Positions 12,855 through 23,100 of a stretch of 64,000 nt of DNA are shown piece after piece (positions within the stretch are counted from its first letter, which is position 1; every line of letters starts with the position of its first letter). The notes under the pieces are model-generated. The model saw nothing but the letters and a program-made list of their open reading frames with translations. It ran no database searches and was not told the origin of the DNA. The DNA comes from Penelope pileata (Eukaryota > Chordata > Aves > Galliformes > Cracidae), in NCBI GenBank assembly GCA_013396635.1, contig WBMW01004836.1, positions 124,001 through 188,000 of the forward strand. The letters are read 5' to 3'. Both the position numbers and the translations under genes were made by a program.

Positions 12855-13135
12855 ATCGCTCAAGAGCAGCCTCCACCTGGATATAGAGCTGTTGACTGCA
12901 GCCTCTGGCTGTGACCATCCAACTAATTCTTTATCCATCGAATAGTTCAGCTTTCAAATCCATGTCTCAAATCCATGTCTCTCCAATTTAGAGATAAGGA
13001 CAAGGTGCAAGACCATGTAAAAGGCCTTGCAGAAGTCCAAGCAGACAACATCAGTTGCCCTTCCTTTGCACTGGTGCCGTCACTCCATCACGGAAGTTCA
13101 CCAGATTGGTCAGAGCCTTGCATAAACTTCTGGTT
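12855..13135 (-). mobile_element. Internal CR1 fragment with reverse-transcriptase core
   Basis: The minus strand encodes a decayed part of the CR1 ORF2 reverse transcriptase. Translating the complement from about 13115 downwards gives a block close to the CR1 sequence around palm motif A. It includes VCLDFCKAFYMV, where the family normally has YLDFCKAFDTV with catalytic Asp; the first Asp is kept and the second is Tyr here. Next comes a match to SKLER, then a stretch ending in VNSSISRWR that corresponds to the family's VNG..S.WRPVTSG region just before palm motif B. A 13-bp perfect tandem duplication, TCAAATCCATGTC (12954-12966 and 12967-12979), breaks the frame. Unlike every other CR1 piece here, it has neither a 3' UTR nor a tail repeat, so it is an internal fragment of a once longer insertion. 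It is inactive. Confidence 0.85.
12954..12979. repeat. 13-bp perfect tandem duplication inside CR1 relic
   Basis: TCAAATCCATGTC occurs twice head to tail (12954-12966, 12967-12979). Thirteen is not a multiple of three, so the duplication shifts the ORF2 frame. It looks like a replication-slippage event after insertion. Confidence 0.9.
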
Positions 13136-13429
13136 TGTGATGATTAGAAGGGAAAATGGCAGTTCCCAAACTGTGAGGAAAGAGAATAGCCACCTTCTGA
13201 TCTGCATGGACCGCATCTCTTTTCTCAGCACAGTCCCAGATTGCATCAAGCATCCATAATATTCTCCAACTTGAGTGGAACATAGCTCATTGTCTATATG
13301 CTGGTCATAGGATTTATGAATCCTGTGATTGTGGATAAAATAAGGTTGCACTCTATCATTTAATTCAACTTCAATTTCTTGAGTTTTTTGTTTGCTTTTT
13401 AAAATTTTTCTTTACCAAGTTCTCTAATT
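13136..13429. other. Unassigned sequence after CR1 fragment
   Basis: Possibly more, very decayed CR1 sequence at the beginning (to about 13200), then plain AT-rich DNA. No gene seen. Confidence 0.4.
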
Positions 13430-13596
13430 AATTTATGTATTATTATATTATCATATATAATATAATAATATTATAGTATTATTATATAGTATATCATATA
13501 ATATTATATTATATTTGTTATTATTATATTACTTATTCTTATTTATTATTTATTATATTATATTATTTATTTATTTATTTATTATTATATTTATTT
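13430..13596. repeat. AT-only low-complexity block (TATTA/TTTA)
   Basis: About 165 bp made almost only of A and T. It begins with imperfect TATTA/ATAAT units, many mirrored (ATATAATATAATAATATTATAG region), and ends in a (TTTA)n run at about 13563-13580. The two short hydrophobic frames crossing it are composition artefacts. Confidence 0.9.
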
Positions 13597-16105
13597 CGAA
13601 GTCAGTTATTTATTGCCTGGGGTTTACTGTCCTGGATGTGTATAGCTTCAAGGGAGCTATAGGTGATGATCCTCTGCTGATTTACCAAGTTGTCATTCTA
13701 GTTTTGGGAAAAAGTTTCAAAGCAACCTAAATCCCACAGAAATATAGAGCAACATATGTACATAATAGCAGGTGCCTATTCCACCATCAGAGGCATTATG
13801 AGCTAATTTTAAACTCACTTAAGTGGGTTAATTGCTAAGACATCAAGCTGGGAGAATGAGGCTCAACAATGGCTGCAAAGTGTTCCTGGGGTTCTGGACA
13901 AATTCTTGAGCAATTAACCAACAGTTTCTCCCATACTGCCACAGTAATGCTACTGTCAGCATTGGACCTAAATAGTGTAAATATGCTGCAATTATGATTT
14001 TGCATAAATCGTATAAGTAATTTTAGAAGTGGTGCCATAAGATCAAAGCATTGATTTATTGTGAGTGCTCTGTCAGCAAAAGCAGAATGTTGCTGTTTTT
14101 GCCATAAACTTAAGGCTTTAGTTTTGTCTTAGTCTTCAGGATAAGAACTGTAGTAACCAGGACAGTGCCACATATGGGTTTTAGTGGCACACTAATATAG
14201 AGAGGAGACAAATCTCCTTAGTCTGTAGAGTTATGCTGAAGAAAAATTACACAGAAGCTATGAATGAACATTTTGGAAGAACAGGTTTCCAGGCTGTTTC
14301 ATTAGTTCTTGCGTACCTTTCCTTCTTTACCCAATGATGCACACATCTCCTTTGCATGTCTGTGGAGTATGGGGAGGATATTTGTATTTTTTTTTTTTAT
14401 TCAGTTCAGGGTAAATAATTCCCATATCCCATTAAACTGTTCAGCTGTGTCATTAATCTTATGAATTAGATGTTCATTTGAAAGCAGTGTCAGCATACAA
14501 GTATTTTAAAGTAGGTCTCACTAACTTTTCCACTTTCTTAGGGTAAAAAGATTCTCTAAAGCAGTGACCTTGACCAGTGTGTTGGAACAAAGACTACTCA
14601 GGAGGCCAAATGTAACTGGTATTACAGGAAAAAATCCTGTTCGGTCATGGGGAAATTATTCCAAAATGTAACATTTATCCTAAGTGAAAGCATTAGCACT
14701 TAAATCGGGTTAAAACAGTGAGATGTAAGCTATGCTCGTGGGGTCATCCCTGATGACCCCTAAGTTAAAGCCATTCAGTTAAAACAGATTTTGTAAGTAG
14801 AATGAGAAAAGATGGAAAATGCAAAGGGGACAAGAAACTACACAGGCAACAGATGGATATTTTTAGTATATTAGTTCCTGTTAATTTCATCACCAGCTGT
14901 ATTTGATGCCCTGCTTTATTGCTGAGATGTCAATATTTGCTTGTTTGTTGAACTGGTTGGTGTTTATTGTTTCTTTTGAATTCAGAAGAATTATCATGAA
15001 ATATGTTAGCATTGCTAGGATTTTATTTGTGTATCATTTATTGGTGTCTCTGCAGAGATAAGTGTCATAGTAAAGTGGAACATTAGATTACCTAATTAAG
15101 CATTTCAGAGGGATAGGTGCTAAAAATAAAACTGATAAATGGTAGCAATTCACTGTTCTTAGTAGTTAAAAATGTGTAAAATATAGAACATAACTTCAGG
15201 CCTAGAGTTGAATAGGTTTTATTTTAAGAGCTTTATTTACAGCCTGCATCATCAAGGGGAGGCTTTCAGTGATTTCTTTCAGACTTGGATCAAGCCCAGT
15301 AACAACTGAACCACTTAGAATCTCCCAACAGTTTAATTGCCAATTATCTCATTTTTATGTGGCCTTCAGTCTTTAGTAGGATACTTTATACAACGACAGG
15401 CATGGGAATAGTAGTTAATCCTTCTAGAAATACAATTTCCAGTGTTTTTCATGCAGCAGTCATGGTGCAGCATGACTCTCTGAGGGCTCTCTGACATTTG
15501 TTTGCCAGCAAAGATAATACTATCCATTGTCATTTTGCTGACAATCAGCAAAGTGATTAGGAATTTTTCTAGCCCTGTAGAATTGTATGGTACATGAGTG
15601 ACAGCTGCAAAAATGATATAATGTGGGGTCCGTACAAGCATACAGCTAAGTGCTTATTAATAAGGCAACATTTATAACGTAAATATTGTGATGACTTAAT
15701 GTGTCCACAAAAGCGTGAGTCATGTTTCTCTTGAAAATGAATGGTGAATTATGAATTTCATAACATGACAAACAATATTAGAAAAGAATAAGACATAGGT
15801 AGATGAAAATGAATAATGCTTTTGTTGATTTAATACAATTTAAAGTTTACTAATCCTGTGAAAATGAGATTCTCTTTCTTTAACTAAAGAGAGCTCCAAT
15901 AATGGCATTTAATACTTCATAAACCTGTTAAATGAATGAGCCTTAGGATTTCCCTTTATAGAAAAGAACTTTAATTTGTTGTCTGTTGAAAGGTAATTAA
16001 CAAGTAAATACCAATAATTGCAAAAGTTACATCATTGAATGGTCACTATTAAGTGGGAAGACTGTGTATGCATGTTTGGGAGTATATTTTCATGTGATGT
16101 TAATC
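13597..16105. other. AT-rich stretch without a gene
   Basis: About 2.5 kb of unassigned DNA up to the first assembly duplication. One small perfect hairpin occurs (GGGGTCAT 14740-14747, ATGACCCC 14753-14760). Reading frames are short and unrecognised. Confidence 0.5.
14740..14760. repeat. Perfect 8-bp hairpin GGGGTCAT/ATGACCCC
   Basis: Stem arms 14740-14747 and 14753-14760 flank a five-base loop CCCTG. There is no downstream T-run or other context that would give it a role. Confidence 0.6.
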
Positions 16106-16323
16106 AGAATATTTCTGCGGTAAGCTGATGTATTTTAGTTTAAGTTAAGTATGAAGTGTTGAAAGTTAAGCCCAAGAAAATTACATGAACAATTTGATAT
16201 TTTTGGTCAAAAATGATAAAGCCATTTGATTTAATATTTCAATTTCCTCTGTGTGTGTGTGCATGTAAAATGACATACTCAGTGTAACCTGAAGTCAAAT
16301 TTGTTTCTTGCAAAAAAAAAAAC
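16106..16323 (+). repeat. 218-bp perfect direct repeat, copy 1 (likely assembly duplicate)
   Basis: Identical base for base, by eye, to 16946-17163, with an offset of exactly 840. This copy ends at the N at 16324, and the second copy begins immediately after the N at 16945. Repeat boundaries that coincide with N joins are the signature of two overlapping contigs laid out separately, not of a biological duplication. Confidence 0.95.
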
Positions 16324-16324
16324 N
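16324..16324. other. Single-N assembly join 1
   Basis: A lone N directly after an A-run followed by C. The sequence to its left is repeated at 16946-17163 and there continues differently (AGTAATAAAAGC), which shows the true continuation of the left contig. Confidence 0.95.
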
Positions 16325-16680
16325 AAATAATTCCCAGTATACTTCATTGATAGGGGAAAAAAGATAGAGATTGGTTGAAATACTTCATAATTTCTGCAGA
16401 CAGAGAAGAGTTTTCAAAGTTGGTTGTTACTTTTTGGAATCATTAGACTGCCTCATGAAGTTTGGCCAGTAAAATGCTTGTTAGTTAATTATTGCATCTT
16501 AAGAATGCATTGATTATCTGGTTAAGCAGAGAGATTGCCTGGCACATGTATCCTCTTGTTGGAGAAGTATAAATCATAGATTAACACTACAATACGAGTT
16601 ACTTTGATCAGTAATTTCACAAGGTATTCCATCAGTATTCTTTTGCAAGTTTAAGTAAAGTATGCAGACTATTTATCTTA

Positions 16681-16880
16681 TTTTTCACTCAGAGAATGGT
16701 GAGGCACTGGCACAGGCTGCCCAGAGAAGCTGTGGATGCCCCATCCCTGAAGGCACTCAAGGCCAGGTTGCATGGGAGCCCTGGGCAGCCTGATCTGTTG
16801 GGTGACAGCCCTGCCCACAGCAAGAGGGTGGGAACTGGATGGTTTTCGCAGTGCCTTCCAATCCAAACCATTCTATGATT
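16681..16880 (+). mobile_element. CR1 LINE 3' tail, 200 bp
   Basis: A forward CR1 tail, complete at its 3' end. It starts in the ORF2 C-terminus: the frame from 16696 reads VRHWHRLPREAVDAPSL, a conserved CR1 block, then KALKARL. It continues through the 3' UTR and ends in ATTCTATGATTCA at about 16869-16881. The rest of the copy is 5'-truncated. Its right part appears again at 17329-17448, but only because of the contig overlap. Confidence 0.95.
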
Positions 16881-16944
16881 CAAATTGATGCAAAAATTGT
16901 TGGTAGTGATTTTTATAGGGGATCAAACTAAGCTATTACTGTGG
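16761..16944 (+). repeat. 184-bp perfect direct repeat, copy 1 (likely assembly duplicate)
   Basis: Identical, by eye, to 17329-17512, with an offset of exactly 568. Copy 1 ends at the N at 16945, and copy 2 starts right after the N at 17328. It includes the right-hand 120 bp of the CR1 tail. Confidence 0.95.
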
Positions 16945-16945
16945 N
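16945..16945. other. Single-N assembly join 2
   Basis: A lone N separating the 620-bp contig from a contig whose first 218 bases repeat 16106-16323. Confidence 0.95.
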
Positions 16946-17327
16946 AGAATATTTCTGCGGTAAGCTGATGTATTTTAGTTTAAGTTAAGTATGAAGTGTT
17001 GAAAGTTAAGCCCAAGAAAATTACATGAACAATTTGATATTTTTGGTCAAAAATGATAAAGCCATTTGATTTAATATTTCAATTTCCTCTGTGTGTGTGT
17101 GCATGTAAAATGACATACTCAGTGTAACCTGAAGTCAAATTTGTTTCTTGCAAAAAAAAAAACAGTAATAAAAGCAGAGTCTTCAGGTTGAGTTTGCTAA
17201 TTGGAAAGATATGTAACTTCTAGATTTTGATACTTAACTTTTATTCTATGTTGACAGGCTAATGAAAAAGTCTGTGAACAGCACCTTGATATTCTCCTTT
17301 GCAACCAGACCTTGGTTATATATATAT
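16946..17327 (+). other. Draft contig that overlaps the left flank; holds copy 2 of the 218-bp repeat
   Basis: A block bounded by N. Bases 16946-17163 duplicate the end of the left contig, and 17164-17327 are the only new sequence, ending in a TATATATAT run at about 17317-17327. The run explains why the assembly broke here. By overlap it belongs directly after 16323. Confidence 0.88.
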
Positions 17328-17328
17328 N
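17328..17328. other. Single-N assembly join 3
   Basis: A lone N after a TA run and before a block that repeats 16761-16944. Any reading frame or repeat call spanning it is not real. Confidence 0.95.
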
Positions 17329-17512
17329 GGCCAGGTTGCATGGGAGCCCTGGGCAGCCTGATCTGTTGGGTGACAGCCCTGCCCACAGCAAGAGGGTGGG
17401 AACTGGATGGTTTTCGCAGTGCCTTCCAATCCAAACCATTCTATGATTCAAATTGATGCAAAAATTGTTGGTAGTGATTTTTATAGGGGATCAAACTAAG
17501 CTATTACTGTGG
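17329..17512 (+). repeat. 184-bp perfect direct repeat, copy 2, with a duplicated CR1 end
   Basis: Second copy of 16761-16944. The CR1 tail part (17329-17448) should not be counted as an independent insertion, because its left edge is the contig edge rather than a 5' truncation point. The short open frames across 17197-17456 run through the N and should be ignored. Confidence 0.93.
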
Positions 17513-19215
17513 ACTTTTTTGGTTACAAAGTCTTGTCAAGGGCATGTCCTACTGGTGTTATTATTGCTTTGTTTGGCTATCTGCAGGAAGCTGAAAATTA
17601 CCGTTTACTGCGGTTAAGTACATCCTATATCACTGAACATTCCTCTTTTTGGCCCTGGCATATGTGTCTTCTCATAACATATTATATATCTGTATGTTAA
17701 TATGTATGTGTAAGTGTCATTTAAAAATGTTGCCTTTTCCTTTCATATACATAATGATTTTTTTCTCACTATATGAAGAAAATGCCAAACAACCCGTATG
17801 TTTTCTTGACTTTGTTTTCTTGACTAGAATATTTCAAATCCATTGTAATGTTGTCTTAGTTTACAACATTTCCATTGTTTGTTTGTCATAGAGTGATATG
17901 CTTGTTTTCTTTCCTTCCAAGGTTCCTATGAAGTATAGAAAATATTGGCAGAAAGCTCTGGGATCCTTAGATATAAGAGGCTACAGAAGAACAGAGAAGT
18001 GTTAGATAGAGGTGCTGCTCAAGAGGCATATGGAAGGCAGATTTTTCTCTGAGAAAGCCACTTCATTAAAACAATTTCCTTTTCTTTCTACTGGCTATTT
18101 TCCAGTAGTTAAATAAACAGTGACAATATGCAATGTCCTCAACATAGTGCAATTAGTTTGTATTATGTAGCTGCAAAAATCTGAATAAAAGTTGATATTT
18201 TCACAGTAGCTAGACTAAGCCTCTAACACACTCTTTAAAAGTTTTCTTCTTGGTATCATGTTACAGCTGACAGTTGTTGTAGCTCTTGAAAAGTTTTCAA
18301 AATACTATCAGGTGAATTCATAAATTACTCTTGAGTTCTTGGGGGAACATTAGACTCCTTTAGATTTGAAGTACCTAATTCAGTAATCTAATGAACAAGG
18401 AAAAGCATTTGTGCTGTAAGAATTACTAAATAAGCTGCAAGAATCGCAATCAAGTTGCTCTTATGTTGTGCTCTTATGATTTCACTTGACTGAATAAGAA
18501 TGCCTTCTCTAGTATTCATTGGCCTTCAACTTTCCTTGCCTATTAAATCTTATCATATGCTTGATTGATAGATGACTACATTGTCAAGTACCTTCAGAAC
18601 ATATAAATGAGCTTGCTTACTTTCCTATTCCCTTTCCTTCCAGACAGAGCCTTCCTCGTTAAATGTAATCTCTTGAGAATCTCTGCACAAAGAGTTTGGA
18701 AACTGCTTTTGTTAATTCCTTGGAAGTGTTGTGAAGTATTTTTACTCTGTTTATCTGGGGAAGTGAGAAAAGGTTAGTATCAAGAATTATACAGGGATTA
18801 CTTTCCATAATTAGTTCATTTAGCTTGATTTCATCTTCCTTTTAACAGACAAGAGTTACATCAGCTGAATCCCAAATGAAAAGGATTTTCTTTTCATTAG
18901 GAGCTCAGAATCAGAAAATCAGGACAATGTTCACAGCATGAAACCATCACTGCTAACTTTCCACTGCTCATGGCAGCCAGCTTCTGTGCATTGCCATTTG
19001 AAGGTCTTGCAAAGTGAGAGCAAGTTTGGGGAATTTTCATGATACTTCAGAATGTGTTCTTAAGTATTTTGGTGAAATTCATCTAAATTAATTTAGTCAT
19101 CTAAAAGTTAGATATTTGTGTCAACAACCAATTCTGAGTTAATTCCTTGTATGGGGGAAACAGATATGCTAACATAAAGGTTAATTTACACTAGTTCTCT
19201 CCTCCAAACGTTAAG
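17513..19215. other. AT-rich stretch without a gene
   Basis: About 1.7 kb of unassigned DNA. The frames at 17509-17700 and 17649-17891 are rich in Tyr, Ile, Phe and Leu from AT composition and resemble no known protein. Confidence 0.5.
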
Positions 19216-19243
19216 TGAGTCTGAGGTGACCATGTCAGACTCA
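19216..19243. repeat. Perfect 9-bp inverted repeat TGAGTCTGA/TCAGACTCA
   Basis: Arms 19216-19224 and 19235-19243 flank a ten-base loop. It lies about 40 bp outside the inferred end of the LTR that follows. It could form a hairpin; no function is evident. Confidence 0.6.
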
Positions 19244-19281
19244 GCTATTCAAAAAAACTAGACACCAGAGATAGGGTGCAG

Positions 19282-20105
19282 TGTTTTCACACTGACAGCT
19301 AGCTAAACTCCACCACACCACTCTCTTGCTCACCCTCCTCAGAAGGATGGGGAGATAGAGTATGATGAAAAAAGGCTCACAGGTTGAGGCTCCCTCACTA
19401 GTTACCACCATGGACAGAACAGACTCAGCATAGGAAGATTAATGTAATTTATTGATTACTGCTAATAGACTAGAGCAGTTAGAACTAAAACCAAACTAAA
19501 AACACTTATCCACCCTTTTTTATCTCCTCCTCCTGAGCAGTGCAGGAGAACTGGGAAATGGGGACTGTGGTCAGTCCATAACGCTTTGTCTCTGCTGCTC
19601 CTTCCTGATCACTTTCTGCCCCTTCTCCATCTGCAGTCCCTCCCACTGGATGCCGTCCTTCCTAAACTGATCCTGCGTGGGCTTCCCACAGGCTGCAGCT
19701 CTCCAAGCACTGCTCCAAGATGGCTCTGTACCATGGAGTGTATATATATATATATTCAGAATATATATATATGTATTCATTATATATATGTATATATATC
19801 TGTCCTGAATATCTGTCTATCTATCTGTGTATTCAGGAGTGGACCGCTCCAGCACAGGTCGTGATGGATTGCAGCTCTGGCCTGGGGCCTGCTCCTGCGG
19901 GGGCTCTCCATGGGCTGCAGCCTTCTTTGGGCCACATCCACTGCTGCATTGTGGGCTCCTCCATGTCTACACGTGGAGATCTGCTCTGCGTGGTGCCCAT
20001 GGGCTGCAGGGGGACAGCCTGCTCCACCATGGGCATCTCCTGGGTCGCAGAGAACTTCTGCTCCATGCCTGGAGCACCTCCTGCACTTACCTTGATAGAT
20101 TGCAC
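19282..20105 (-). mobile_element. Old avian endogenous-retrovirus-type LTR, reverse orientation
   Basis: A decayed LTR of a kind common in bird genomes. In sense orientation (right to left) it contains irregular reiterations of a GC-rich word. On the plus strand these read CTGCTCCA, GGGCTGCAG and CCATGGG in several variants between about 19620 and 20085. A polyadenylation signal AATAAA follows (complement at 19448-19453), then a final part ending near 19282, where the plus strand starts TGTTTTCAC, giving a CA end in sense orientation. The 5' end is unclear, and I could not find a matching target-site duplication. No gag, pol or env sequence adjoins it, so it is probably a degraded solo LTR. 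A microsatellite interrupts it at 19740-19835. I recognise the type from memory of bird genomes but cannot give the family name. Confidence 0.7.
19740..19835. repeat. TA/CTAT microsatellite inside the LTR
   Basis: Runs of (TA)n are interrupted by GTATTCA words (near 19755, 19773 and 19830) and followed by (CTAT)n-like TCTGTCTATCTATCTG. Overlapping frames rich in Tyr and Ile arise from this repeat and are not genes. Confidence 0.9.
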
Positions 20106-23100
20106 CTCCCTCCAGTCATTTATTTATATGTTACTGTTAGTCCTCTTTTAAAGCAATGTAATCTGGTAAACATTACGGAATATATGCCAATTTGTACAAC
20201 CTGTTATTTAATCTGTTCTCATTGTAACGATTTAAATCAAGTTCAGTAAGTAGGGGACAAACCCAGCTTCCCATTGCTTTATAGGTGAGGAGGTAGCATG
20301 CCAGCACTAGTGTGCCTTGCCACAGCTCCATGTCACCCCGTGGGATCCAGTGGTGGAGAGCCCAGCTCACGAGGTGGTTCTGCTCTGCTTACAGATGTTT
20401 GCAGAATGTCTTCTGCCTGACCGCTGGAGTGGTATTCCTTCTGGAACACAGAGCTACTAGAGATGGGTTACGCTTCTTTGCATGTGAGTCTTACTGATTA
20501 CTGAAGCAGAGCAGTGATGGAATACTTCGCTACTGTGATGCCACAAATCAGCTGCTTTTCATTTTTTCATCTCAAATTTTAAACTTTTTCCTAAATAAAA
20601 GCAGTCTTTAACCTTCCTGAAATAATTTTCGTCGTAACAGTGTAAGTGAGCAGTCACACATTTACTATTTTCTTACTATCTGATCAGTCAAATAAAAGTT
20701 TATTTCCATTTTTACCCTTTTCAAAGAAAACTCAATTTCATTCCAATGATGCAGAATGACAGAGAAGCTTGAACTTTATTTTTTGATACTGATACAAATT
20801 CCCTAAATGAGAAACTGCAAACTTTGAAACCTCTGTTCAGCTGAACCCTGTGAAGAGTTTTCTACTAATATGTGCTTTTATCTTAGTTTTCTGTGTTGAA
20901 TCTTCCTTGATAGTTCCGCTTCAGAGCAAGAACAAAGCTATTACTATATTCTTCGTAGTCACATGTTTGTGAATGATGAGCTGCTGGTGCCAGTGCTCGC
21001 TTTGTTTTCTGTTTATTGGTCCATGCTGCAGTGCTGTTGAGCTTGTCCTGAATTTACTCCCCTGGCTCAGAGGAACGCGGTGTAAGGGAGAAACTTCTGC
21101 TTGAACAACTTAATGGGTGAAAACTGTTTTCAGCTTACTTTGCAGAGAGCTCAGCAGGAAAATGTAACTTTTCATCTTTAAGACTGTGCATGATAAATGT
21201 TTGATCTTGTCTTGTTTTGCGTTGTGTTTCCAGTTGCCTTGCTGTTGCAGGAGTAGTCCCAGACCCCATGGGGGAGGCTCAGCAGTGTCACACTGTCTCA
21301 TTATTTCTCCACAATCTGAAGCTTCGTTACTGCTCTTCTCTCATGCAGACTTTCCTCTCCGGGTTTTAGGCTGAGGATTTCATTTAATGTGAAATGACAT
21401 TCAACTAGTGGTATTAGTAATAAGAAATACCTCCACTTTAGCAAGGATCATTGCTCCCTGGCTTTCTTTATGTTGTATAGTTACTGAGGTTTAAAATACA
21501 ATTTGACAAAAAAAGATTATCTGATTTTTTTCCGTGTGATCAGTTAAAATGCTTCCTTGCTGCTTTTATGCCTCCATAGGAGACCGCTGGTACTTGTACT
21601 TATGAACTACATTCAAAACGGTACCTTACTTACATTTTTGTTTTAAGCATAAGGGAAATAGAGATCAAAAACTGTAAAGTTTTTGTTAATTTCTTCACAC
21701 ACAAAACTTTGCAGGTTTTCCTGTAAAAATTGTAGACTGTTTTATAGAGTGCTTTATCATAAATACATGTTGAAACTATAGTAATGTGCTACATTTTGTG
21801 TACAGATGCACATTATGAGAAATTCAGTATGTGTAAAAATATAGTGTTTTATTAGAAATGCTTTATCAGTAAGAGAATTTGTCATTCTAAAGGAAAAACT
21901 AAGAAGAATTAGATACTAAAAACTAAGTCTTTTTGGAGCCTATAAACTGTTTTTTTTTTAATCTGTTCTCTCTAGGTGATTTTGTTAGTATGTAAATTGT
22001 TTGTCTTATTGCATTGATGATCCATGGTTGCACTGATTTTTAAATAAATACAGATAATTCAGATAATTTAATTAACAGTTGAGATTTAATTTGAATTTTC
22101 AATTATATAGTGTATTGTTTTGCTGCTGAGAAAGGTCACGCTAAAATGTTATTTTTGTAATGGTTTTATCTCTCCTATTTTTTTTTCTTACTGTGCTTTT
22201 TGGAATTCTGTGTTTGAAATCGGAAACAGCAGGATCAAATAGCAATGAATAAGGTTTTTTGATTGTCTAAAATGTAAGTATTAGATTGTGTGCTAGATTG
22301 TTAAGTACTAGAAATTTATTTAAAAGTAGTGAGTGAGTTATAAAACATTTTACTTCACCATTGGGTTCTTGCGTTGAATGAACAAAAAGGGTGAAAATGA
22401 GGCTAACATCAGATGCATTAGTTTAAATATTATGTACAAAAGTACATAACAAACAAAATCACTGCAGAAGTGTTTTTACTTTTTTGTTTACTAATGGTCG
22501 CTAGAAGAATACAGTAGAAGACATATTTTTGTTCTGTTGTTTAATATGAGCTGCAATCATCAATTTTCATTCATGTATTAAAAAAAGAGGTTAATGGTAG
22601 AATAACATTCTCTCTGAAATGTGTTGTCTCTGATCTAAGAAATTATTAGATAGCTTTACCAATCTTTTCAATTCAGTTTGTGATCTGAACATATGATGTT
22701 ATTACTGCGTGTTCCATAATACCATTAGCTTCAATTGAGAATTACTTCCAGTCTAAAACTAGCCTATTATAATCTTAAATTATAACTTTACTAAATTTGT
22801 AACATAATCCATTGAAAAATGAATAGTTTTTAAAAGAAAATGATTTTCCTACTCTGTTTATTTTTTCTTTAACATCTCAGGGCTTGGTAAGTGATATGAA
22901 AAGGATACAGACTCTCTCAAACTGCATTTCCTTTTATTTTAGCAGTATGTGCAGGAGTGGAAAAGTCACTCATGCATAGCTTATCTCCTCTTGGAAGTAA
23001 CTGCTAAAATTAGGTAGTTTACCATTTAGCTAATTAGCCTTCCAGCTTACCACCACTCAGCTTGTGGTGAATGAAGTGTACTGCATTGCTATTTTCTAAG

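Larger units (their letters stand above)
16325..16944 (+). other. Draft contig probably placed one position too early
   Basis: A 620-bp block bounded by N on both sides. Its last 184 bases (16761-16944) are identical to the start of the contig after the third N (17329-17512), so its true right neighbour is 17513 onwards. It contains a CR1 tail at 16681-16880. The order inferred from the overlaps is: left sequence, then 17164-17327, then a gap in a TA repeat, then this block, then 17513 onwards. Confidence 0.85.

Noticed and set aside
13515..13730. Hydrophobic 71-codon frame resembling a membrane peptide
   Set aside because: It is mainly the translation of the TTTA/TATTA low-complexity block.
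17197..17456. Open frames on both strands around 17197-17456
   Set aside because: They run across the N at 17328 and join two contigs that are probably not neighbours.
16946..17512. A real segmental or tandem duplication with a second CR1 tail at 17329-17448
   Set aside because: All copy edges coincide with single N characters and the copies appear identical, which fits contig overlap rather than biology.
19720..20249. Two plus-strand frames of about 140 codons in the 19.7-20.2 kb block
   Set aside because: They are translations of the TA microsatellite and of the GC-rich reiterations of a reverse LTR. The residue pattern (Tyr/Ile runs, then Gly/Trp/Cys-rich) follows the repeats.
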